DNA of 64,000 nucleotides. Origin: an uncultured Clostridium sp. (GTDB lineage: Bacteria; Bacillota; Clostridia; TANB77; CAG-508). The position numbers and the translations under genes are program-made. A model generated the notes under the pieces. That model did no database searches and was not told the origin of the DNA. It worked only from the letters and a program-made list of their open reading frames with translations. Shown here piece after piece: positions 1-8,955 of this stretch. The stretch spans positions 1-64,000 of the forward strand of contig USEM01000003.1 in NCBI GenBank assembly GCA_900553695.1. Direction: 5' to 3'. Positions within the stretch are counted from its first letter, which is position 1, and every line of letters starts with the position of its first letter.

Positions 1-699
1 TGTTGCTTCTGTACACTTATATTTTGCTTTATGGCCTGTTTCTGTTTGTTCATATTCTGCTACCGTTGTGCCTTTGCCATGGTTTTGGTATTTTGCTTCA
101 CATACTGTACATTTTCCTTCATTTGCATGGGTTCCTCCTGTATGTGCTTCTTCGTCTCCTTCATATGTTTCTGTACATGTTGCTTCTGTACACTTATATT
201 TTGCTTTATGGCCTGTTTCTGTTTGTTCATATCCTGCTACTGTTGTGTCTTTTCCATGGTTTTGATATTTATATCCACACGTTGTACATTCCCCCCCATT
301 TGCATGAGTTCCTCCTGTATGCGTACATAGTTTTCCACAAGATCTGCACGTTCCCGTTGTCGGATTCCAATCATGAACTCCTGTTGCTGGAATTGTTTCA
401 TTTAATAATTCATATCCACAAACAGTACAATACTCTCTACGAACTCCTGGGTTATTACACGTAGCATCTCGAGAAATAGTGTTTATTGTGTGTGCCTCAC
501 CTGATCCCTCTTGTTGATCACACTTTGCACAGTATAAATAATGAGTTGTAGAGCTTTTCCAATATGTTAACGTTCCTCCACATGTTGAACATGTTGCAGC
601 AAAAGACTCATTTTGTAATGTTAAAACAGTTATTATAAAAATTATGGTAATTAATCCTGTTACAATTGATAACAATATTAAATTCTGACTTTTTTTCAT
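1..699 (-). CDS. Cysteine-rich repeat surface protein, 5' part only (runs off the left edge)
   Basis: The first 233 codons of a minus-strand gene start at ATG 697-699, six bases after an AAGGAG ribosome binding site, and continue in frame to base 1. The N-terminus is a signal peptide or membrane anchor (MKKSQNLILLSIVTG and following hydrophobic residues, ending near ESFAA). After it come CxxC pairs spaced as in zinc ribbons (CSTCGG, CAKC, CTVCG, CRSCG, CTTCG, CTVC) and two near-identical modules containing AEYEQTETGHKAKYKC. It is the third member of a tandem family with 842-3116 and 3305-5332. The function is unknown; an extracellular, possibly metal-binding or adhesive role is inference. The C-terminus and any sortase signal lie outside the window. 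I see no in-frame CGG in this part. Confidence 0.8.
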   Translation of the reverse strand, partial: MKKSQNLILLSIVTGLITIIFIITVLTLQNESFAATCSTCGGTLTYWKSSTTHYLYCAKCDQQEGSGEAHTINTISRDATCNNPGVRREYCTVCGYELLNETIPATGVHDWNPTTGTCRSCGKLCTHTGGTHANGGECTTCGYKYQNHGKDTTVAGYEQTETGHKAKYKCTEATCTETYEGDEEAHTGGTHANEGKCTVCEAKYQNHGKGTTVAEYEQTETGHKAKYKCTEAT

Positions 700-805
700 T
701 CTATTCTCCTTTTTATTAATAATCTTTCATTGTTAATTATACCAAAAAAATAAGAATTTGTGTTGATTATTGCAAAAATGTAATATTTTTGTAATAATCA
801 TGTAA

Positions 806-836
806 AAAAGCTCTCTATTTAGTCTAGAGAGCTTTT
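806..836 (-). terminator. Rho-independent terminator of the 842-3116 gene
   Basis: A 12-bp perfect stem (806-817 with 825-836, core AGCTCTCT/AGAGAGCT) has a 7-base loop. On the minus strand a T run follows it. It sits directly after the stop codon of the surface protein gene and about 100 bases before the next gene start. Confidence 0.85.
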
Positions 837-841
837 ATGTT

Positions 842-3116
842 TTAAAAAACATCTTTATATTTCTTCAAGCCAACTGCTGCTATTCCAAGTAATGCAATTG
901 TTGCTGCAATTCCTATTGTTATAGTTGTTCCTGCACCTGTATTTGGAATTACTTTTCCTCCTGATGTATTGTTTCCGTTATTACTGTTATTGCCATTGTT
1001 ACTGTTATTGCCATTATTACTATTGTTATTGTTGTTATCATTGCTTATTGTAGCTTTGCAATCTGTACATTTTCCGTTTGAACCTTTATTATGGTTTCCC
1101 GTTACATTTCTGTTACATTTATCACATGTTCCACTGTGTGTGCCATCTCCATTGTCTTTCCAATTTGTTACTGTATGTTTTTCTTTATCCTTTATTTCTC
1201 CACACTTTGTACATTCTTCCCAATGATTTGTTGAATCATTCTTTTGTACCCAATTATGTGTACATTCTTCTTGTGGCTTTGTTACTCCACAATCTTTACA
1301 TTTATTACTTGAATTATAGCTATGGTTTGATGTTACTTTATAATTGCACTTTGTACATGTTTTTGTATGTGTGCCATTTCCATTATCTCTTGCTGCTGCC
1401 ATAGTGTGTGTTCCTTTATTTTTAACTTCTCCACACTTTGTACATTCTTCCCAATGATTTGTTGAATCATTCTTTTGTACCCAATTATGTGTACATTCTT
1501 CTTGTGGTTTTGTTGCCCCACAATCTTTACAGTTGTTTCCTTCATATTCATGGTTTTTTGTCACTTTATATCCACATTTTGCACATGTTCCGCTATGTGT
1601 TTCATCACCATTATTCGTCCATGTTGTTATTGTGTGTGCTTCCTCATTTCTTTTTTTACCACATTTTGTACATTCTTCCCAATGATTTGTTGTATCATTC
1701 TTTTGTACCCAATTATGTTCACAGTCTGTTGCTGGTTTTGTTGCTCCACAATCTGTACATTTATTACTTGAATTATAGTTGTGGTTTGATGTTACCTTAT
1801 AGTTGCATTTTGTACATGTTCCACTATGTGTTTCATCACCATTATTCGTCCATGTTGTTATTGTGTGCGCTTCCTCATTTCTTTTTTTACCACATTTTGT
1901 ACATTCTTCCCAATGATTTGTTGTATCATTCTTTTGTACCCAATTATGTTCACAGTCTGTTGCTGGTTTTGTTGCTCCACAATCTGTACATTTATTACTT
2001 GAATTATAGTTGTGGTTTGATGTTACCTTATAGTTGCATTTTGTACATGTTCCACTATGTGTTTCATTTCCATTATCTGTCCATGTTGTTATTGTATGTG
2101 CTTCCTTATTTCTTGTTTCTCCACACTTTGTGCATTTTTCCCAATGGTTTATTGCATCATTATCTGTTGTCCAATTATGTTCACATGTTTGCACTGAGCC
2201 ACATTTTGTACATTTGTTGTCTGATCCATAATTATGATCTTCTGTAACATTTTCATTACATTTCGTACATGTTCCGCTATGTTTTCCATTTCCATTATCT
2301 GTCCATGTTGTTACAGTATGATTTTCGCTTGCCTCATCATATGTATATGCACAACCAGCAAAGCTACATTCATAATATGGAGTATGTGTTGTTGATGTTA
2401 TATCTTTATATTTTACTGTTGCTCCTTTTGAATGATTTTCATATTTATATCCACATGTTACACATGTTCCATTATTAGCATGTGTTGCTCCACTATGTGA
2501 ACATGTTGCTCCACAAATTGTACATGTTCCTGTTGCACTATTCCAATTATGAGAACAAACTGCTCCACAGTCATAACATACTCCATTGGTCCAATTATGC
2601 ATTGCTCTATCTGCATTGTTGCAAGAAGTACAATATCTTACATGGTAAATTTGGTTCTCTTGTTGCCAATTACCATATGTACAGTCCTCTTGTCCTGTTC
2701 CGTTACATGTAGTACAAACCATTTTGCAATTATGTTTATGATAATCAATATCAACATCTTCGTTTTCTAATAGTATTGGATCAGCTCCACCATAGGTAAT
2801 AAATGTTTGCTTGTATCCACATCCACCTTTATCTGTCATACAATTTGAAACTTGATTTATTAACCCACATTTATCACATTTCCATATTGCTTGATGCATT
2901 ACACTTTTGCCACATTTTGAACATGTTACTGTATATGACTCTGACCCTGGTTTCATTGTCGGAGTTCCTGTACATGGGATTTTTCCTGTTCCTTCACATT
3001 TAGAACAATTATGTGCATAAGTCTCCTTTCCGTGTTGTCATCATCATAATAATAAGTACTATTGCAAGTATGCCCAATATAACTGCTCCTACTAGTATAT
3101 TTTGTTTTCTTTTCAT
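842..3116 (-). CDS. Cysteine-rich repeat surface protein with IPNTG anchor; +1 shift at CGG 3030-3032
   Basis: Read as one protein of about 757 aa. ATG 3114-3116 starts a signal/membrane segment (MKRKQNILVGAVILG, ending MMMTT). An in-frame CGG at 3030-3032 (residue 29) would lead to a stop at 3009. Skipping its C gives TTGKETYAHNC, which aligns with TTGREAYGKEQQHTC in the neighbouring paralogue and enters the long frame that ends at 842. The body has CxxC-rich modules of 75-77 aa (EHNW, HWEECTKCG, THSGTCTKC, CTDCGATKP). An Asn/Gly-rich stretch follows, then VIPNTGAG, a hydrophobic helix and KKYKDVF, the layout of a sortase-anchored protein. An in-frame ATG at 3126-3128 is an alternative start. 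A caller ignoring the shift would start at 2956 and lose the signal peptide. Function unknown. Confidence 0.8.
1584..2045 (-). repeat. Two tandem 231-bp coding repeats
   Basis: The string CATGTTCC(A/G)CTATGTG recurs at 1584, 1815 and 2046, exactly 231 bases (77 codons) apart, and the two intervening units are nearly identical at the DNA level. The modules on either side are more diverged, so this looks like a recent in-frame duplication within the surface protein gene. Confidence 0.8.
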
Positions 3117-3258
3117 AAAATCCACCATTCCTTTTACATTATCATTCGTATACTTTGGTTATATTTTATCAAAAAAAATCATTTTTGTGCTAATTATTGC
3201 ATAATTGTCATACAAATGTCATATTTTCGTCATATTTTTCTGTTTTTGAACAAAAAAT

Positions 3259-3295
3259 AAAGTACCCGTAATAATTTGTTCATTACGAGTACTTT
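3259..3295 (-). terminator. Terminator of the 3305-5332 gene
   Basis: An inverted repeat AAAGTACcCGTAAT / ATTACGaGTACTTT has one mismatch and a 9-base loop. On the minus strand it is followed by TATTTTTTG. It lies just after the stop codon at 3305. Confidence 0.8.
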
Positions 3296-3304
3296 ATCTA
3301 ATAA

Positions 3305-5332
3305 TTAATTATTTTCTAATTTTTTTAATCTCATATAAGCTATTCCTGCTATTGCTGCAAAAGCTACTATTCCAATAATTACTGAAGAATTTGCTCCTGT
3401 ATTTGGTATAACATTATTTGATGTGTTATTTTTTCCTGAATTATTGTTGTTACCATTATTATTGTTATTGCTTATTGTTGCTCCACATTTTGTACATTTG
3501 CCATCTGTTCCTTTTTCATGTTTCTCAGTTATTTTTCTATTGCATACTGTACAATTTCCACTATGTGTTCCATCTCCATTATCTTTCCATTCTTTTACTG
3601 TGTGTTTTGCTTTATCTTTTATTTCTCCACATTTTGTACATTCTTTCCAATGATTTGTTTCATCATCTTTTTGTTGCCAATCATGGTTGCATTTTGTGTT
3701 TGGTTTTGTTGCATCGCAGTCATCACATTTTCCATCATTATTATAATTGTGATTTTCTGTTATTTTATATCCACATTTTGTACATGTTTTGCTGTGTGTT
3801 CCATTTCCATTATCTTTCCATGCTGTCATTGTGTGTTTTGCTTTGTCTTTTATTTCTCCACATTTTGTACATTCATTCCAGTGATATGTATTGTCATTTG
3901 CAATTTTCCAATTATGTTCACATTCTGTAGATGGTTTTGTTGCTCCACAATCATCACATTTTCCATTATTATAGTTGTGGTTTTCTGTCATTTTATATCC
4001 ACATTTTGTACATGTTCTGCTATGTGTTCCATTTCCGTTATCTTTCCATGCTGTCATTGTGTGTTTTGCTTTATTCTTTATTTCTCCACATTTTGTACAT
4101 TTATCCCAATGATATGTGTTATCATATGCTCTTTCCCAATTGTGTTCACATTCTTCTATTGGTTTTGTTGCTCCACAATCTTTACATTTTCCATCTGTTC
4201 CATAATTATGATTTTTTGTAACTGTATATCCACATTTTGTACAAGTTCCACTGTGTGTTCCATTTCCATTATCTACCCATGTTGTTATTGTATGTGCTTC
4301 CATATTTCTTATATTGTTACATTTTGTACATTTTTCCCAATGGTTGTTTGCATTTTTTTCAATTACCCAAACATGTTCACATTCTGTAGATGGTTTTGTT
4401 GCTCCACAATCTTTACATTTTCCATCTGTTCCATAGTTGTGATTGTTTGTAACTTTATATCCACATTTTGTACAAGTTCCACTGTGTGTTCCATTTCCAT
4501 TATTTGTCCATGATGTAATTATATGGTTTTCTGCATTTTCATTATATGTATATGTACATCCTGCAAAAGTACATTCATAATATGCTGTATGTGTTGTTCC
4601 TGTTATATCTTTGTATTTTACTGTTGTACCCTTACTATGTGTTTGATATTTGTATCCACATCTTGTGCATGTTCCATTGTTTGCATGTGTTCCTCCAATA
4701 TGGCTACAAGTTTCACCACAGTTGTCGCATTTTCCTGTTGAAGAGTTCCAATTATGTGTACATCTGTATCCACAATCTCTACAAACTCCATTTATAAATC
4801 TGTGATTTGATTCTTCGAAGTTGTTACAAGTTCTTTCTGTGCAATATCTTCTATGTGTTGTAGAATTATATTGTTCCCAATCTCCAAATGTACAATTTAC
4901 TTTTCCTGTTGCTTTACAATCAGGGCAAGGTATTGTGCAAAATCTGTGATAATTATTTGTTGAATTTTCATTTTCTAATATAAAATGTTTTCCATCATAT
5001 GAAATTGAATTTCTCTTGTATCCACATCCACCACTTTCTTTTATACAATGCCAACTTTCATTAACTAAACCACATGTTGTACAGTAATAAATTGTATGAT
5101 GTGCTTTATTCTTTTTACAGCTTGGACATTGTGCTGTGTATGTTTCAGATCCACTTCTTAATTGAGTTTTGCCAGGACATGGTATTCTTTTTTCTCCTTT
5201 GCATGTTGGGCATGTATGTTGTTGTTCTTTACCATATGCTTCTCTTCCTGTAGTCATCATGACCAAAATAAAAGACATAGCTAGTATTGCAAGTACTACT
5301 AATCCCATAACTAAAATTTGTTTCTTTCTCAT
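3305..5332 (-). CDS. Cysteine-rich repeat surface protein with IPNTG anchor (intact)
   Basis: About 675 aa. The start is either ATG 5330-5332 (AGGTG ten bases upstream) or TTG 5336-5338 (spacing four); I prefer the ATG. The N-terminal anchor MRKKQILVMGLVVLAILAM is followed by a Cys-rich head (CPTCKGEKRIPC, CPSCKKNK, CTTCG). About six modules follow, of the type EHNW..HW..CTKCGEIK..AHT..W.DNGNGTHSGTCTKCGYKVT..HNY..GKC.DCGATKP. The C-terminus has an N/G linker, NVIPNTGANS, a hydrophobic helix and a short basic tail, which suggests sorting to the cell wall. It has no in-frame CGG and is the best template for repairing its frameshifted neighbour. The modules pair cysteines as zinc ribbons do, but no catalytic site is visible. 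Function unknown. Confidence 0.85.
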   Translation of the reverse strand: MRKKQILVMGLVVLAILAMSFILVMMTTGREAYGKEQQHTCPTCKGEKRIPCPGKTQLRSGSETYTAQCPSCKKNKAHHTIYYCTTCGLVNESWHCIKESGGCGYKRNSISYDGKHFILENENSTNNYHRFCTIPCPDCKATGKVNCTFGDWEQYNSTTHRRYCTERTCNNFEESNHRFINGVCRDCGYRCTHNWNSSTGKCDNCGETCSHIGGTHANNGTCTRCGYKYQTHSKGTTVKYKDITGTTHTAYYECTFAGCTYTYNENAENHIITSWTNNGNGTHSGTCTKCGYKVTNNHNYGTDGKCKDCGATKPSTECEHVWVIEKNANNHWEKCTKCNNIRNMEAHTITTWVDNGNGTHSGTCTKCGYTVTKNHNYGTDGKCKDCGATKPIEECEHNWERAYDNTYHWDKCTKCGEIKNKAKHTMTAWKDNGNGTHSRTCTKCGYKMTENHNYNNGKCDDCGATKPSTECEHNWKIANDNTYHWNECTKCGEIKDKAKHTMTAWKDNGNGTHSKTCTKCGYKITENHNYNNDGKCDDCDATKPNTKCNHDWQQKDDETNHWKECTKCGEIKDKAKHTVKEWKDNGDGTHSGNCTVCNRKITEKHEKGTDGKCTKCGATISNNNNNGNNNNSGKNNTSNNVIPNTGANSSVIIGIVAFAAIAGIAYMRLKKLENN

Positions 5333-5465
5333 AATCAAATTTCACCTTTCTTTTTATTTATTATTTGGTTTACAAAGTTTTACATAAAAACTTTACCTTA
5401 ATTATATTAACATAATTTTCCTGTTTTGTAAAGTCTTTTTATGTAAATTTATCCAAAAATGTCAA

Positions 5466-5514
5466 AAAAATACAGAAATTTACATTATTTTAGGTTGTAA
5501 ACTCCTGTATTTTT
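5466..5514 (-). terminator. Terminator of thrS
   Basis: AAAAATACAGgaGTTTACA pairs with TGTAAAttTCTGTATTTTT on the minus strand. A run of seven T follows directly. It lies about 40 bases after the thrS stop codon. Confidence 0.8.
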
Positions 5515-5551
5515 CTTTTGCTTAATATATATTATGTTTATTACTATTAAA

Positions 5552-7321
5552 TTATGCGAAATCTTTTACTTCTTCTTGAATTTTATTCATGAAATTTTCT
5601 ATGCTCATTTGACCAATGTCTCCATCTTTTCTTGAACGTACACCAACTGCATTGGCTTCCACTTCTTTATCTCCTAGTATAAGCATGTATGGTATTTTTT
5701 GCATTGTTGCTTCTCTTATTTTGTATCCTATTTTTTCGTCTCTTTCATCTAATTCTACTCTAATATCTGCATTTTTCAATGATTCTTTTACTTTTCTTGC
5801 ATATTCTCTATGTGTTTCTGATAGTGGTAAAATCTTTACTTGTACTGGTGCTAGCCATGTTGGAAGTGCTCCCTTTGTTTCTTCTAGGTAGTATGCAATA
5901 AATCTATCTATACTTCCTAAAATTGCTCTATGAAGAACTACTGGTGTTTTCTTGCTTCCGTCTTTATCAATATATGATAAATTAAATTTCATTGGTAAGC
6001 AGAAATCTAATTGACATGTTGATAATGTATATTCATTTCCAACTGCTGGTTTAACTTGAACATCAAGTTTTGGTCCATAGAATGCTGCCTCTCCTATTTT
6101 TTCTTCGTATTCAATTCCTATATCGTCTAAAACGTGTCTTAATGTATCTTCTGCACTGTCCCACATTTCATCATCTGGGTGATATTTTACTTTGTCTGCT
6201 GGGTCTCTTAGTGATAATTCAAAGTGGTAATCTGTAATATTTAGTTCTTTATATACTTCTAGTATTAAGTCTACTACTGATTTGAATTCAGATTCTATTT
6301 GTTCTGGTGTTACAAATAGGTGTGCATCATTTTGGCAGAATGTTCTTACTCTTTCAATTCCTTTTAATGTTCCACTTGATTCAAATCTGCAATCTCTTGC
6401 AATTTCGCCTATTCTAATTGGTAAGTCTCTGTATGAATGAATTGTGTTTGCATATATCATCATATGATGTGGGCAGTTCATTGGTCTTAGAACAAATTCT
6501 TCTCCTTCAACTTCCATTTTAGGGAACATGTTATCTTTATAATGATCCCAATGTCCTGATGTTTTATATAATTCTACTGATGCAAGTGGTGGTGTTAAAA
6601 CGTGTTTGTATTCTAGTTTCTTTTCTTTTCTTTTGATATAGTTTTCTAATATTTCCCATACTGCATAACCATTTGGTAAATACATTGGAAGTCCTTTTCC
6701 TACTAGGTCATGTGTCATGAATATGTTTAATTCTTTTCCAAGTTTTCTATGGTCTCTTTGTTTTGCTTCTTCTAGTTTTTGTAAATACTCTTCAAGTTCT
6801 GAAGCTTTTGGGAATGATATTCCATAAACTCTTTGAAGTGATTTGTTTCTAGAATCTCCTCTCCAATATGCTGCAGATTTAGCTGTTAGTTTTATTGCTT
6901 TAACTTTTCCTGTTGATGGTAAGTGTGGTCCACGGCATAAGTCCACGAATTCACCTTGTTTGTAGAAAGAAATAACTTCTCCGTCTGGAAGACCATTTAT
7001 TAATTCTATTTTATATGGTTCTTCTCTTTCTTCCATTAATTTTATTGCTTCTTCTCTTGGAAGTTCAAATCTTTCGATTTTTAAATCTTCTTTTATTATT
7101 TTTTTCATTTCTTCTTCTAATGCTGATATATCCTCTTCTGTAAAAGGTGTTTCAACATCAAAGTCATAATAAAAACCTTTTTCTATTGATGGTCCTATTG
7201 TTAGTTTAGCTGTTGGGTATAGTCTTTTAACTGCTTGTGCTAAAATATGTGCAGTTGTATGCCAATATGTGCTCTCTTCAACTTCCATTGTTCTTCCACC
7301 ATCTAATTTTATTCTAAACAT
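5552..7321 (-). CDS. thrS: Threonyl-tRNA synthetase, form lacking the TGS domain
   Basis: This cytosolic class II synthetase charges tRNA-Thr. At 589 aa it is shorter than the usual 635-645 aa, because the protein begins almost directly at the editing domain (HTTAH near residue 22, CRGPH near 129) and the N-terminal TGS domain is absent. The catalytic core carries MNCPHH (Cys zinc ligand), motif 2 around FESSGTLKGIERVRTF and LHRAILGS (motif 3). The C-terminus is the anticodon-binding domain (VRSRKDGDIGQMS). AAGGAG precedes ATG 7321. The DUF84 gene ends 12 bases upstream, so the two are probably co-transcribed. No T-box leader is visible in front of either gene. Confidence 0.96.
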   Translation of the reverse strand: MFRIKLDGGRTMEVEESTYWHTTAHILAQAVKRLYPTAKLTIGPSIEKGFYYDFDVETPFTEEDISALEEEMKKIIKEDLKIERFELPREEAIKLMEEREEPYKIELINGLPDGEVISFYKQGEFVDLCRGPHLPSTGKVKAIKLTAKSAAYWRGDSRNKSLQRVYGISFPKASELEEYLQKLEEAKQRDHRKLGKELNIFMTHDLVGKGLPMYLPNGYAVWEILENYIKRKEKKLEYKHVLTPPLASVELYKTSGHWDHYKDNMFPKMEVEGEEFVLRPMNCPHHMMIYANTIHSYRDLPIRIGEIARDCRFESSGTLKGIERVRTFCQNDAHLFVTPEQIESEFKSVVDLILEVYKELNITDYHFELSLRDPADKVKYHPDDEMWDSAEDTLRHVLDDIGIEYEEKIGEAAFYGPKLDVQVKPAVGNEYTLSTCQLDFCLPMKFNLSYIDKDGSKKTPVVLHRAILGSIDRFIAYYLEETKGALPTWLAPVQVKILPLSETHREYARKVKESLKNADIRVELDERDEKIGYKIREATMQKIPYMLILGDKEVEANAVGVRSRKDGDIGQMSIENFMNKIQEEVKDFA

Positions 7322-7333
7322 AATTATCTCTCC

Positions 7334-7937
7334 TTATTTTTCATAAATTTCTTTTGAAACGATTTTAGTAAGTGCCATCATTACAGCATATTCTTCTAGT
7401 TCGTCTCTATATATTCTACCATTTGTAAGTACCCCAATGGCACCTTTTCTGCCTTTTGCAGTACTTCCAAATATATCATGCATAAATCCAATTTCTTCTC
7501 CTTGCAAAACTCTATCTACTGCGTTCTGTGGATATTCAAATGATGGACTAAAACCTACATAATAATTTTTTCCATCATAAATTGCACATATGCTTGCATC
7601 CATATATTTAGTATCCACTTCTGCAACTGGATACATTCCTGCTTCTATTCCTACTCCAAAGTTACATGTGCCGGCATCTTTCCTCTGCATGCTCAAAAGC
7701 ATTTTTCGCACGGTTTTTTGCACCCTTTATAGTTTCTTCAAGAGTTAAAGGATTGCAAGAAACACCAGAAAAGTTATCCTTATCTTGTCCAATTTTATCA
7801 TCAAGTCTTACTTCTTTTGGCATTATCATATATTCAATTTTATCGCCATTCTCAATCCACAATTCTGGGTATCTTGAAAAGGCTCTAGTAATTGCTGTTA
7901 TTTTTGGTATACTTCTACTTCCTATTGAAATTAGCAT
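7334..7937 (-). CDS. Inosine/xanthosine triphosphatase-like protein (YjjX/DUF84); +1 shift at CGG 7671-7673
   Basis: About 200 aa when read across the shift. The first frame (from ATG 7937, with GAGGT upstream) gives MLISIGSRSIPKITAITRAF and GAKNRAKNAFEHAEERC, the N-terminal half of the YjjX/DUF84 fold. It reaches CGG at residue 89 and would stop at 7662. Skipping the C continues as GTCNFGVGIEAGMYPV and then GFSPSFEYP, GRKGAIGVLTNG and REEL-type family blocks to the stop at 7334. Members hydrolyse non-canonical ITP/XTP and so protect nucleic acids from deaminated purines. Without the shift the gene would be two fragments with no good second start. The function of this particular member is inferred from family similarity. 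Confidence 0.8.
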
Positions 7938-7974
7938 ATTTTACCTCTTTCCCTATTAAAATATTATACTACAA

Positions 7975-8005
7975 AATAGCTTAAAGTCAATAACTTTAAG
8001 CTATT
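7975..8005 (-). terminator. Probable terminator of rsmA
   Basis: AATAGCTTAAAGT and ACTTTAAGCTATT form a perfect 13-bp stem with a 5-base loop, just after the rsmA stop. The T tract that follows on the minus strand is short. Confidence 0.6.
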
Positions 8006-8013
8006 AAGTTTTA

Positions 8014-8853
8014 TTATATTTCATCTGCGATCTTTGCAAATTCTTCTAATGTCAGTTTTTCTGGTCTTACTCTGTTATCTATACTTAGTAACTCTAATGT
8101 TTTACATATTTGTTCTTTACTTCCATATTTATTGCTATTTGCAAGTGCATTTAGAAGTGTTTTTCTTTTTTGCATGAATGCTGTTTTTATAACTTCAAAA
8201 AGTTTTTTCTCGTCTTTTACTGCAACTTTTGGTTCTTTTAAAACTTCTAAATTTATTACTGTTGAGTTTACTTTAGGCTCCGGAATAAATGCTGTGTTTG
8301 GCACTTCTAGTACTCGTTTTGGGTTTGTGTAGTAATGTATTGCATATGTTATTGCTCCTGTATCTCCTGTACCTGGCTTAGTTACTAGCCTATCTGCAAC
8401 TTCTTTTTGTATCATTACTGTTATTGTTTCTATGTCTAGCCTTTCCTCTAGCAACTTCATTATTATCGGTGTTGTTATATAGTATGGTAAATTCGCTACT
8501 ATCTTTGTTGTTTTAACTTTTTCTTTTTCAATTAGTTCTTTTAAATTTACTTTTAGAACATCATCATTTAATACTTTAAAATTATCATACATTGAAAATC
8601 TATCATTTAATATTTCTATCATTCTTTTATCTAATTCAATACATATAACTTTTCCAGCTCTATCTAGTAGTTCTTTTGTAAGTGTTCCAAGTCCTGGCCC
8701 TATTTCTATTATTAAGTCATCTTTTGAAACATTGGCTGCATCAACTATTCCTGATACAGTATCATCATCTATTAGAAAGTTTTGTCCTAAATTTTTATTT
8801 GCTGTTATATGGTATTTATCCATTATGAATTTTGTATCTTTTAAAATACTCAT
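8014..8853 (-). CDS. rsmA: 16S rRNA dimethyladenosine transferase RsmA (KsgA)
   Basis: 279 aa, normal length for the family. It dimethylates two adjacent adenines in helix 45 of 16S rRNA using S-adenosylmethionine, a late step in small-subunit assembly. Visible motifs are GQNFLIDDDT, the SAM loop IEIGPGLGTLT, the acidic IELDKRM and the catalytic NLPYYITTPI. The C-terminal domain ends in EFAKIADEI. GAGGTAAAAC precedes the ATG. In Bacillus subtilis ksgA sits next to yabG and veg; here those lie about 8 kb away, which looks like partly conserved synteny. htpX diverges from it. Confidence 0.96.
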   Translation of the reverse strand: MSILKDTKFIMDKYHITANKNLGQNFLIDDDTVSGIVDAANVSKDDLIIEIGPGLGTLTKELLDRAGKVICIELDKRMIEILNDRFSMYDNFKVLNDDVLKVNLKELIEKEKVKTTKIVANLPYYITTPIIMKLLEERLDIETITVMIQKEVADRLVTKPGTGDTGAITYAIHYYTNPKRVLEVPNTAFIPEPKVNSTVINLEVLKEPKVAVKDEKKLFEVIKTAFMQKRKTLLNALANSNKYGSKEQICKTLELLSIDNRVRPEKLTLEEFAKIADEI

Positions 8854-8909
8854 GTTTTACCTCTTTTCACATATATTTTATATTATTTAATACAAAAAGT
8901 AAAGTTTAA

Positions 8910-8938
8910 TTGTAAATTAATTTTCGTTATGCTATAAT
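8910..8938 (+). promoter_or_regulatory. Candidate sigma-A-type promoter of htpX
   Basis: TTGTAA at 8910-8915 and TATAAT at 8933-8938 are 17 bases apart, ending 17 bases before the htpX ATG. The transcript leader would be only about ten bases, so the real start may differ. Confidence 0.45.
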
Positions 8939-8955
8939 TTTGATAGGTGATTTTT

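Noticed and set aside
842..2956. CRISPR array or satellite in the repetitive 0.8-5.3 kb and 47-50 kb regions
   Set aside because: The repeats are 231-bp or longer in-frame protein modules with diverged copies and no spacer/repeat pattern.
7322..7333. T-box riboswitch upstream of thrS
   Set aside because: Only 12 bases separate thrS from the DUF84 gene, and no T-box sequence or specifier stem is visible before that gene.
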